From Butyricimonas sp. Marseille-P3923 (GTDB lineage: Bacteria > Bacteroidota > Bacteroidia > Bacteroidales > Marinifilaceae): 64,000 bases of DNA. Positions 35,001 through 41,957 of this stretch are shown here, one piece after another. The DNA lies in NCBI RefSeq assembly GCF_900184685.1, contig NZ_FXXL01000007.1:806001-870000 (forward strand). Reading direction: 5' to 3'. Numbering within the stretch: position 1 is the first letter of the stretch; every line of letters begins with the position of its first letter. Below the pieces are notes generated by a model. It saw only the letters and a list, made by a program, of their open reading frames with translations. It made no database searches and was not told the origin of the DNA. A program made the position numbers and the translations under genes.

Positions 35001-35280
35001 CGCACATGGATTCCCATGGGCTTACAAAGAACTGGGATTGGGTAAACTGATCGGTATGCCTGTCCCGGGAACAATGACTGCCGTGTGGTGGGAAACCATG
35101 ATCAATAATGTCACATTCGGTATTCCACAGGTGGGTATGAAAGATAACCAAGGTCGCATTCTCGAAAACATGCAACTGGAACCGGACATTAAAGTGTCTA
35201 ATGATCCTGCAAGTGCAATGCAAGGACGTGATTTACAAGTTGAAGCTGCCGTGAAAGATTTGTTGAAGCAAATTAAATGA
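32032..35280 (+). CDS. Tricorn-like S41 protease
   Basis: 1082 aa. The signal peptide spans 1-21 (ILIWTSLLLFSNLSAQ). Two beta-propeller regions rich in W/F-S-P-D-G-x-x-I-A/V repeats follow (about 25-300 and 310-700), interrupted by a Lys-rich linker at 565-598. Residues 705-780 hold the tricorn core helices with the catalytic His773 in NASHTGARY. A PDZ domain lies at about 785-860 and the S41 domain to the end, with IDTRYNGGGWLHEDL and the likely nucleophile Ser989 in SESNYSNAHGFP. It should degrade peptides in the periplasm. The gene is followed by a bidirectional terminator. Confidence 0.93.
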   Translation: MNFIKLILIWTSLLLFSNLSAQEHPLWMRYPSIAPDGKTIAFCYKGDIFLVDAAGGKATQLTTHPGYDYHPIWSPDSKTIAFTSGRDGGMDLYTVPVNGGTPTRLTTFSGSATPECFTNDGKNILFRGSLLPDQKYGQFPSGGQVYSVPVTGGRPKQVLTFEAYDICFSKDGNKMYYHDLKGYEDEWRKHHTSSVCRDIWEYDLKNGEFKNLTNKQVEDRNPVLATNDNTLYFLSERYGSFNVCKMSLDNPRTIEQVTKFTKHPVRFLTRSNEDVLCFFFDGEIYTMAPGKQPKKVNINIVMDDPVPAVSKMSWSNGAREVAVSPNGKEFAVVIRGDIFVANAEFGTTKRVTNTAAQERNVNFSPDGRSLVYASERDGQWNLYISRIKNADDQSFVYAREIEEEQLTKGGQACFQPQFSPDGKEVAYLENRTEIKVLDLKSKKSRTVLPAKYNYSYADGDQSFEWSPDGRWILAQFFEEGGWQHPDIALVKADGKGEIHNLTNSGYTDANPRWVMGGKAIIWYTDRQGLRSHGSWGAQGDIYGLFLDTDAYDHFIMSKEERALAQELKAQQAKKEKTDTLKKNDKQGKDTKKSKESPALLELNFNLQNLEDRMIRMTIHSSNLGDAILSNDGNKLYYLAAFEGGHDLWVHDFENNTTRILSKTGRRGALELSKDGRTLYLLSGGQIFTVNQSNGQLKQLNYKADFEWKPTEERASLYNHVWQQVTDKFYDKDFKGVDWPFYKKAYERFLPHINNDYDFAELLGEMLGELNASHTGARYYARSNRAATANFGVFFDQQFNGDGLKISEIIERGPLDLSGDKITAGMIIRKIDNQDIKKGEDYFALLEGKAGKRTMLTIYDPIKKKEWEEYVKPISAGMLNQLLYQRWVKQRQHMVDSLSNGQIGYIHVASMDSRSFRKTYSELLGRYRNRKAVIIDTRYNGGGWLHEDLLHLLSGKQYAEFVPRGQFIGIDPFAQWTKPSAVLISESNYSNAHGFPWAYKELGLGKLIGMPVPGTMTAVWWETMINNVTFGIPQVGMKDNQGRILENMQLEPDIKVSNDPASAMQGRDLQVEAAVKDLLKQIK

Positions 35281-35295
35281 CATGCTTATAAATAA

Positions 35296-35333
35296 AAAAA
35301 GTGGCGGGGAATCTTCTCCGCCACTCTTTTTAT
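35296..35333. terminator. Bidirectional terminator between the tricorn and SPOR genes
   Basis: AGTGGCGGGGA (35300-35310) pairs with TCTCCGCCACT (35315-35325) with one G-T pair. T-runs follow on both sides: CTTTTTAT on the plus strand and seven T on the minus strand. It serves both convergent genes. Confidence 0.85.
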
Positions 35334-35343
35334 AAGGGTATTA

Positions 35344-35808
35344 CTACTTTTTAGAAATCAACAACCAAGCATCTGCGAATTCCGGGTATTGCTCACGAAT
35401 CCGCAACAATTCAGCCCGAGCGGGAGCCTCCTCGTCAAATCCGGCGATACTCACCCGACTCATTCCGGCTTCGTTCCGCATAATGATACTGGTATATCCC
35501 ATTCCGTTCAGTTTATTCCGCAAATTGATAGCGTTATTTTGATCTCCAAAACTTCCCACTATCACGTTATAACGTTTCAAAACATCCCCGTGCGTCATGG
35601 TTACCTTCTCCTCTTTCGAAACAACCGGTTTCGTGTTCTCTTTCTTGGTGGTCGTAGTTTGGGTTGTGGCTTGCACATCCTCTTTCACAACAACATTTTC
35701 AGTTTCCTCCTCCTCGAAAGGTGGTGCGTACACACGTTTGTTCGTACCGCAACTGACAGTTATAAATGCCAGTAATATTACAGATACAATAATTTTCATT
35801 TTTCCCAA
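35344..35808 (-). CDS. SPOR-domain lipoprotein
   Basis: 154 aa. The lipoprotein signal ends in ITVSC (Cys20). A Glu/Thr-rich linker (EEEETENVVVKEDVQATTQTTTTKKENTKP) leads to a C-terminal SPOR domain, YNVIVGSFGDQNNAINLRNKLNGMGYTSIIMRNEAGMSRVSIAGFDEEAPARAELLRIREQYPEFADAWLL. SPOR domains bind peptidoglycan stripped of stem peptides, mainly at the division site. It is a single-gene unit with a -7 element TAATTTTG at 35847-35854. In the present orientation the invertible segment promoter upstream would also read toward it. Confidence 0.93.
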   Translation of the reverse strand: MGKMKIIVSVILLAFITVSCGTNKRVYAPPFEEEETENVVVKEDVQATTQTTTTKKENTKPVVSKEEKVTMTHGDVLKRYNVIVGSFGDQNNAINLRNKLNGMGYTSIIMRNEAGMSRVSIAGFDEEAPARAELLRIREQYPEFADAWLLISKK

Positions 35809-35972
35809 TTTTAAATGTTATCCAATTTTTTCTGTCTTTGAAAAAACAAAATTAATGATAATAACAACACTCCGATACATTTTTGAAATATTTTTCTATT
35901 CTCCGCCCTCAAACCTTCATGAGTATCGCTAATCAAATAAAGTATAATTTCTTTATACCCAAAAGTTTCAAA

Positions 35973-36137
35973 AAACCAACGATTAATAACACTACAAATA
36001 TAAAAGATATCTGGAAACTTTTACTTAAAATTATTTTTTATCTAATATTTTTATTCACAAGCAAGAACGCCTAAATATCTTAATGATTTTGTTATCATAA
36101 AAGAATCAAGAAGATAGGTGTTATTAATCGTTGGTTT
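35973..36137. repeat. Candidate invertible promoter segment (inverton)
   Basis: A perfect 20-bp inverted repeat: AAACCAACGATTAATAACAC at 35973-35992 and its exact reverse complement at 36118-36137. They enclose 125 bp. Inside, three bases from the left repeat, is TATATTTG on the minus strand (35995-36002), a full match to the -7 element, although no TTTG is seen at the -33 position. It points away from the sigma gene, whose ATG is 18 bases beyond the right repeat. Inversion would place the element just ahead of that gene, with transcription starting about 30 bases before the ATG. In this assembly the switch is therefore OFF for the sigma factor. Confidence 0.75.
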
Positions 36138-36154
36138 AAAGATACGGCATTTGT

Positions 36155-36703
36155 ATGAGAGAGGAGTTCAATATCAACACTTTAGATCTAAATAATGATA
36201 AAGTATTTCATTATTTATACACCAAATATGCCACTACTTTGCGCTATTTTGCTGCAAAATACATCGAAGATGATACGATTATTGAAGACGTAATTCAAGA
36301 TGCCTTTCTCAATCTCTGGGAAAAACGCCAAGAATTCAAAACAGAAAATACCATAAAAGCATACCTGTACAAAATCGTGCGTAGTTTCTCGGTTGACACC
36401 ATACGCCGCAGAAATATAGCCAACAGGTATGCAGAACGTATCATCCGTGAAGAAGAAGATTACGATTTCTTTCTAGAGAATATTATAGAATCCGAAGTTT
36501 TCCAGATGATTCAAACGGCATTCAATCAACTCTCCCCTGCTTGTCGTGAAGTCTATCAATTAAGCCTTCAAGGAAAATCACACGAGGAAATCTCCCATTT
36601 ACTCAATATCTCCACCAACACGATAAAAAAACACAAAAACAACGCCAACCATTACATGCGAGAACAACTGAAGCACATATTATCTATATTATTATACATT
36701 TGA
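36155..36703 (+). CDS. ECF sigma factor (Bacteroidetes FecI-like family)
   Basis: 182 aa. Sigma region 2 reads VFHYLYTKYATTLRYFAAKYIEDDTIIEDVIQDAFLNLWEKRQEFKTENTIKAYLYKIVRSFSVDTIRRR. Region 4 is IQTAFNQLSPACREVYQLSLQGKSHEEISHLLNISTNTIKKHKNNANHYMREQL. This group usually sits next to a fecR anti-sigma gene and a susC/susD pair, and fires when the TonB receptor senses its ligand. Here it stands alone on the plus strand at the far end of such a locus; FecR is 8.7 kb away. The 20-bp repeat of the candidate inverton ends 17 bases before its ATG, and no promoter faces it in the current arrangement. Confidence 0.93.
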   Translation: MREEFNINTLDLNNDKVFHYLYTKYATTLRYFAAKYIEDDTIIEDVIQDAFLNLWEKRQEFKTENTIKAYLYKIVRSFSVDTIRRRNIANRYAERIIREEEDYDFFLENIIESEVFQMIQTAFNQLSPACREVYQLSLQGKSHEEISHLLNISTNTIKKHKNNANHYMREQLKHILSILLYI

Positions 36704-36852
36704 ATTTCACGAATGCATGCAAAACATTTTTATCTTTATAAAAACACGAAAAAATGAATAACCAATTTCTCTGAATTTATTTCATTTTAGGGAGAGCCAT
36801 TAATTATAAAAAATTGATATTCATAATTTTCGTGTTTTCATTATTCATTTTA

Positions 36853-37572
36853 TTATATCTGTTTCACCAACATTTCAATCTCCTCCAAACTCGGGTTCTT
36901 TTCCAGCACCGCCCCATCCGGTGAAATCAAATACAATGTCGGGATAAATTCCACCTTATAATCGTCGCTCGTGTCGCTACCATTAATCTCTTTGTCAACG
37001 AGCAACTGCCGCCACAAGGGTTTATCCTCCTCAATGGCTTTCAGCCACTGGTCTTTCTTTTTATCACAAGAAATCCCGACCACTTCCACACCTAACTCTT
37101 GTAATCGAGGGTACTCCTTTTTCAACACTTTGGCTTTTGCCCGGCAGGGGGCACACCAAGAAGCCCAAAAGTCCACCAACAGGTATTTTCCCTTGTAGTC
37201 CGATAAAGCCACGATATTTCCTTTCACGTCCGGCAATTTAAAATCCGGGGCTTGCCCTGTCAATTGTTTACTTTCCAACTCCTTGTATTTTTTCATGATT
37301 TCTTCCTTATCCTCGGATTCAGGCACCGTCCCCATCACCTCGACAACTCGTTTAAACACTTTAAACTCCTGTTCAATCTTCCACATATTCTCCCGCACCA
37401 GCATCACGGCGATATTCGTTCCCTCGAACTCCTTAACAGCGTCTACAAACAAATCGTTTCCTTTCCGCCACAACAACTCGTTCTCTCTCATCACCAATTG
37501 CGTATCCTCTTCATTCTTAGCATCCCGATATTTTTGCTGCAAGAGTTGTATCTCCAGCATATTACTATCCAA
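36853..37572 (-). pseudogene. TlpA-like thioredoxin domain, 3' half of a frameshifted gene
   Basis: The frame runs 239 aa from a TTG with no ribosome-binding site. It carries helices 1-105 (LLQQKYRDAKNEEDTQLVMREN) and then a TlpA/ResA-type thioredoxin: QAPDFKLPDVKGNIVALSDYKGKYLLVDFWASWCAPCRAKAKVLKKEY, with active site W-C-A-P-C. Codons upstream of the TTG continue in the same frame as NPRTGQSRLSEHLLKLDSNM, which joins naturally to the DUF4369 half encoded at 37575. One lost base in an A/T run near 37623-37633 accounts for the break. The intact gene would encode a periplasmic lipoprotein disulfide reductase, as often found beside susC/susD pairs. Confidence 0.75.
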
Positions 37573-37574
37573 CT

Positions 37575-37931
37575 TTAATAAATGTTCAGACAGACGGGAC
37601 TGTCCCGTTCTTGGATTCTTTGAAAATATATTTCATGTTCTCCCCGCTGTTCCCAATAATATTCCCCGTTTTCGGGATAAAAAGGAATAGCTTGTCCCCG
37701 CTCTCCTATTTTCAGATACAATACCTGATCCGTATCCTCGCCTTCGATTTTGAAGCTCCGGTCTTCCGTCACTACACGACGGGCTAACGTGTCCGCTCCA
37801 CGCCCGTCACGGGTGAGAAGCAACACCTCTTTCCCGATACTTGCTTCGGGCAACTTTCCACTCAATGTATAATTCGGGGAAGTACAAGCTACCCCCAACA
37901 TGCTCAACAAGCCAAAACATATAATTCTCAT
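37575..37931 (-). pseudogene. DUF4369 lipoprotein domain, 5' half of the frameshifted gene
   Basis: From the ATG at 37931 the protein starts MRIICFGLLSMLGVAC, a lipoprotein signal. A DUF4369-type domain follows: YTLSGKLPEASIGKEVLLLTRDGRGADTLARRVVTEDRSFKIEGEDTDQVLYLKIG. After EHEIYF the frame changes into out-of-frame residues and stops 17 codons later. The other frame continues as SKNPRTGQSRLSEHLLKLDSN into the TlpA half. A -1 slip at the TTTT run (37623-37626) would also restore the frame, but no clear stimulatory structure is seen. A sequencing error, a real mutation and phase variation in the run all remain possible. Confidence 0.72.
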
Positions 37932-38015
37932 GGCACAATTATTAGAAATTAAAGGGGATATCACACGTTCCCATGAATATCCCCCACCAACATAGTTACT
38001 TACGAATTTATTTTA

Positions 38016-39623
38016 TCAAAAAGATCTCGGAAAATAGTTTAAAGTTTTATCGGACATTTTAGGAGAAACATATTGCATTTTCACTACCTTTCCATCCCCT
38101 TCAAAAACGTACTTCGGTTTCCCGTAGGCTTTTCCACCCAACACCTCGTAAAGATATACTTTATATTTGCCGGTTTTATGAGTAGCTATTACCAAATAAT
38201 CAAAATTATGCTCTTTATCGTCCGTCCACGTCCAATAACGATTACTTACATAAGTGATTTCTTCCCCTATCGCGAAATCCTGCAGTTGTAGTTCTTCTTC
38301 CGTGTTTAACTCTGTATCATACATGTATAACTTATTGCTATTAACAAAATAGATAACCTTCGCCGTTAATTCATTGGAAGCATACAACGTGGCAGTATTC
38401 AACTTGGAGTCCGAAGCTATTTCCGTTACTTTTTTAATCGGATTATAGGTGGTGGGATTATCGTCATAATCCAACGCCATACTATACAAATAATGTTTCC
38501 CGGCAACATCCGCATCTTCAAAGAGAGCGAACCCGGCATCGACATTCCCTACATAATTCCGGACAAAAGCTTTTAATTTATGCTTGATCCCGTTAGGAAC
38601 ATACTTTGCTTCCTCTTCGCTATCTTTTGGTTTATTCGCTAAAGCTTTCAAACCACCATTATAATCCAAGCAAAGAAATCTGTCTTTCAACTCATCAAAA
38701 TAGAAATAATAGGCTCCCGTAGACACACTGCCATTCTTATTCGGTTTCGAGTCTTCTTCATCCACCATAGCCGGAAACCCAAATTTCCCTGTACCTAATA
38801 ATTGCTGGGTAGCTAGCTGTGCCGAGAAATAGGCACCTTGATCAGATATATACCCGACGCCATTCACATTCCGCCACACGTAATAGGGTTTTTCTTCCGG
38901 GACCTCTCCATTATGAAACATCGTGTTATGCGTGTAAATCGTACTCATATCCTCTATATTCATTATCCGTACATCATTATCCGTACAAATCGTCAAAGCT
39001 TTGGTAATAACATATTCTCCGGTTGACTCGTCAAGAAAGCAATACACCGGATCAATGCCCAAACTAACCGGACTTGCAGGGAGAGCTTCCCCATCCTTTT
39101 TCTGTAAGATGTCGGTAATTTTACTATTGTCCCACGTGTGTAAATCAATGTCCGTCGAATTACCCATATCTTTAAGTAAATAAAAACCTTCCGAGAACGT
39201 GGTAATTACCGACAACGACATCACGTGATAGACATCCACCCCATTTCCCTTATTCGTGATCCGAAGAGTCAAGTCATAATAACCTTGCTTCAGGTTTACC
39301 GGAAAATCCAACACGCGTTCATAACCAATCGTATCCAACTTGAGCTCTATTATATCCGATGTTGTACCAGAACCTTTCGTCAGATTCAATGTCCACAAAT
39401 ACTCGAACTCATCACCGGCACGGTCAGAAGTAACGGTAGGTTCTATATGCAACACATCTTGAAAAGCAATCTTGGAATAGCTCTCTTCCAAACCGGTCGT
39501 CGTAACCTCACTAATTTCGACATAATCGTAATTCCCTTTATCCTCGTAACATGATGAAGCAAATACGACAAGTACCCAAAGGGTTAATATATAGCTGATT
39601 TTCTTTTTCATAACCGTATTCAT
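38016..39623 (-). CDS. PKD-like family lipoprotein of a SusC/SusD locus
   Basis: About 535 aa. The lipoprotein signal MKKKISYILTLWVLVVFASSC gives a surface or periplasmic lipoprotein. The start is M6 or M10 of the open frame; the first ATG would overlap the upstream gene. EISEVTTTGLEESYSKIAFQDVLHIEPTVTSDRAGDEFEYLWTL is the PKD-like N-terminal domain. The rest (from about 150) is a beta-rich region with repeated 'YLL..MALDYD' type strands that resembles a propeller. This family is found downstream of SusD and DUF4843 proteins in Bacteroidales and may bind ligand at the surface. No catalytic motif is visible. Confidence 0.82.
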   Translation of the reverse strand: MNTVMKKKISYILTLWVLVVFASSCYEDKGNYDYVEISEVTTTGLEESYSKIAFQDVLHIEPTVTSDRAGDEFEYLWTLNLTKGSGTTSDIIELKLDTIGYERVLDFPVNLKQGYYDLTLRITNKGNGVDVYHVMSLSVITTFSEGFYLLKDMGNSTDIDLHTWDNSKITDILQKKDGEALPASPVSLGIDPVYCFLDESTGEYVITKALTICTDNDVRIMNIEDMSTIYTHNTMFHNGEVPEEKPYYVWRNVNGVGYISDQGAYFSAQLATQQLLGTGKFGFPAMVDEEDSKPNKNGSVSTGAYYFYFDELKDRFLCLDYNGGLKALANKPKDSEEEAKYVPNGIKHKLKAFVRNYVGNVDAGFALFEDADVAGKHYLYSMALDYDDNPTTYNPIKKVTEIASDSKLNTATLYASNELTAKVIYFVNSNKLYMYDTELNTEEELQLQDFAIGEEITYVSNRYWTWTDDKEHNFDYLVIATHKTGKYKVYLYEVLGGKAYGKPKYVFEGDGKVVKMQYVSPKMSDKTLNYFPRSF

Positions 39624-39627
39624 TTTA

Positions 39628-40443
39628 TTACATTTCATATCGAGAGAATCTAACTAACGTTCCTTCCGTTTCTCCGGGTTTCGGGGCTTCACGCAACGGC
39701 CCCAAGCCATCCTCTGCCCGACGGGCATTCTCCTCCGCCAACTTTCTGGTAAAGAAATAGTACCAATAATCAGTCAACCCCATATCCACCTTACTGGGAT
39801 CCCCTACCAGCGAGTAAAAGAAATCGTCGTTCACCTTGATTCCCCTGTCGGCAGTGGCATCAATCATGAACTGATGTTTCACTTTTCCATATTTCCCGGC
39901 AAAGTAATAAGTTGCATAAAAATTCCAATATTGAGGTTGAGTCAATAAATCCGTGATGGTAATCACCTTCTCTTGCAATGTTGGATATCCCGGTTCAAAA
40001 TTCTCATTACTACCAATTTTGATTCTCAACGTCACCTCTTTATCTTTCAAGGAAGGATCGCGTTTCAGAATAACCGGAACACGAGCTTCGTTCTTCCCGG
40101 CAGGAATCACGTAAAGCCCTTCCACTAGTGAATTATCAAACGCTATGTAATGCACATCCGCTTCGGCTTGATTTTCCCCCGTGCTCACTTGTTCCAAAAC
40201 GAATTTACGCTCCTGATCCGCGATGTAGCCCATCGTCGTCACTTCCAGCCACACGGTATCAAACACTTTTGTTTCCGGGTCGTAAACAAAAGTACGGGGA
40301 ATCAATGTATCCGATTTCGTGTTTGCCGCGTACACGAAATTCAGTCGATTCGTGCTCTCCTTGTACACATCCACCTCGTCCTCGCAAGCGAACAAGACGA
40401 AGACAGGCAATAACAACATGGTATATTTCATCAATTTTTTCAT
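39628..40443 (-). CDS. DUF4843 lipoprotein
   Basis: 271 aa. The lipoprotein signal ends in LFACEDE (Cys20). NRLNFVYAANTKSDTLIPRTFVYDPETKVFDTVWLEVTTMGYIADQERKFVLEQ and the following AGKNEARVPVILKRDPSLKDKEVTLRIKIGSNENFEPG match the DUF4843 family, which always accompanies SusC/SusD pairs. Its function is unknown, but the acidic CEDE after the lipid Cys fits the Bacteroidetes surface-export signal. It overlaps no neighbour and lies 6 bases after susD, so it is co-transcribed. Confidence 0.88.
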   Translation of the reverse strand: MKKLMKYTMLLLPVFVLFACEDEVDVYKESTNRLNFVYAANTKSDTLIPRTFVYDPETKVFDTVWLEVTTMGYIADQERKFVLEQVSTGENQAEADVHYIAFDNSLVEGLYVIPAGKNEARVPVILKRDPSLKDKEVTLRIKIGSNENFEPGYPTLQEKVITITDLLTQPQYWNFYATYYFAGKYGKVKHQFMIDATADRGIKVNDDFFYSLVGDPSKVDMGLTDYWYYFFTRKLAEENARRAEDGLGPLREAPKPGETEGTLVRFSRYEM

Positions 40444-40449
40444 AACTCT

Positions 40450-41940
40450 CTATTTTTGATTAGCATTATATTCCGTGGTAGGAAGAGGCGCAACATAATC
40501 CTGTTCCCCGACTTCCCGATCGGTTTTCCACAACATATTCTTTGTTCCCAGACGTTTGTAAGTATAAAACATTTGTCCTTCGGCGAAAAACTCCCGGCGA
40601 TACTCGCGAACAATCTCTATCATCACCTGTTCCTCTGTCAACGGGTTAGCCGCTACGCCTCTCGCCCTCATGTACTCGGTGTAAAGGAGATTCGCATCGG
40701 ATAAAGAAGTTGCTGATTCTATGGCGATCAAATACATTTCCGACAAGCGAATCAAAGGAATAACTTGCTTTTGAGAAGCCAGCTCCCCGATATCCGTGTT
40801 ATCGTCAATCGTCGGTTGATTGTACTTCCGGGGAGTCGGTTTTATATTTCCTTGATTATCAGGAATCGTATTCCAAACTTCAGTTCTATTATTAATAGAA
40901 GTCGATTGACCGGCAAAAATATCTTGCGTGAACTGCTTGTCCGTCACATATAACCTTGAAGGATTGAAATCGCGAAATAATTCTGTAACATTCTCTTCCA
41001 ACTCGTAATTACTCAAAGCAAGAATACATTCGGAAGGCAATGCGTAATTTTTCTTATTGATATCCGCGGTACCCGCTAACGTCAACACCTTATTGCCCTT
41101 CTTATCCACTGCATTAATCACTTCCATGGCAGCCGCATAAGCCTTCCCCTTATCCCCCGTGTACATGTACAATCTCGCCTTCATCGCTTTCATGGCATAA
41201 TAATTAAAACGGAAACGCCTGTATCCTAAAAAGTCATCATCTAAAGTCACGTCATACTCTTTCGTGTTGGAAAAATTATCCAACTCCTCGTAAGTGTATT
41301 CAAACAACGGATCCCTATCCTTGAACAAAGCTTCCGCCGCATCTATATCCTGAACGATAAGATTCACGAAATCCGAAAACGCGTAATACGGAATCGCTTC
41401 CGTCGAAACGGTTTTAGCGTAAGGTAAAGAAACCTGTTTCGTCGCGTTTTGAGGTATTTGTCCGAACAAACGCAAAATCTCCATGTGGCAAAAAGCCCGT
41501 ATAGCCAACGCTTCCCCTTCCACCAAAGCACGTACATCCTCGTTCACGATAACCTCTTTCTTCTCCGGTATATTTTTCAATATAATATTTGCCTGCGCTA
41601 TAATATTATACAATTCCCCGTAAACAGCCGAGAAAAAATTTTTCGGGTAGTCTTCCTCGTAATTGAAATCCTTAAGTTTTCTTTCATTCCTGTAATTACT
41701 TTCACTCCATGTCCAATGCTGAGCCATAAACTCAATATCAGTCACCGTCAATCGTTTCCCGTACAAGTTCACGGAGTTCATCTTAATGTAACAAGCCGTC
41801 AGGGCATTCTTAAAACCGTTGGGGGAATCAAACATCTCTTCCTCGTCCCTCTCCATTTCCGGTTTCACATCCAGCCAATCATTGCACGAGGACAACGACC
41901 AAGCCAGAAAGAGCGTTACGTATATCAATATATTTCTCAT
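40450..41940 (-). CDS. SusD/RagB-type surface lipoprotein
   Basis: 496 aa. The signal ends in SLSSCNDWLDVKPE (Cys19). TPR-like helices follow as in SusD: VRALVEGEALAIRAFCHMEILRLFGQIPQNATKQVSLPYAKTVS, FNYYAMKAMKARLYMYTGDKGKAYAAAMEVINAV and the C-terminal QVIPLIRLSEMYLIAIESATSLSDANLLYTEYMRARG. The family forms the lid of the SusC barrel and delivers ligand. Without glycoside hydrolases nearby, the ligand is not obviously a glycan; peptides or an iron complex are possible. Confidence 0.95.
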   Translation of the reverse strand: MRNILIYVTLFLAWSLSSCNDWLDVKPEMERDEEEMFDSPNGFKNALTACYIKMNSVNLYGKRLTVTDIEFMAQHWTWSESNYRNERKLKDFNYEEDYPKNFFSAVYGELYNIIAQANIILKNIPEKKEVIVNEDVRALVEGEALAIRAFCHMEILRLFGQIPQNATKQVSLPYAKTVSTEAIPYYAFSDFVNLIVQDIDAAEALFKDRDPLFEYTYEELDNFSNTKEYDVTLDDDFLGYRRFRFNYYAMKAMKARLYMYTGDKGKAYAAAMEVINAVDKKGNKVLTLAGTADINKKNYALPSECILALSNYELEENVTELFRDFNPSRLYVTDKQFTQDIFAGQSTSINNRTEVWNTIPDNQGNIKPTPRKYNQPTIDDNTDIGELASQKQVIPLIRLSEMYLIAIESATSLSDANLLYTEYMRARGVAANPLTEEQVMIEIVREYRREFFAEGQMFYTYKRLGTKNMLWKTDREVGEQDYVAPLPTTEYNANQK

Positions 41941-41957
41941 GATAATAAAACTTTAAA

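Noticed and set aside
36084-36091. TGATTTTG as a plus-strand promoter for the sigma gene
   Set aside because: The A of the TA pair is missing and no TTTG lies at the -33 position, so it is a poor match compared with the opposite-facing TATATTTG.
37612-37640. Programmed -1 frameshift joining the DUF4369 and TlpA halves
   Set aside because: A slip at TTTT would work, but there is no classical X-XXY-YYZ site and no evident stimulatory structure; a one-base loss is simpler.
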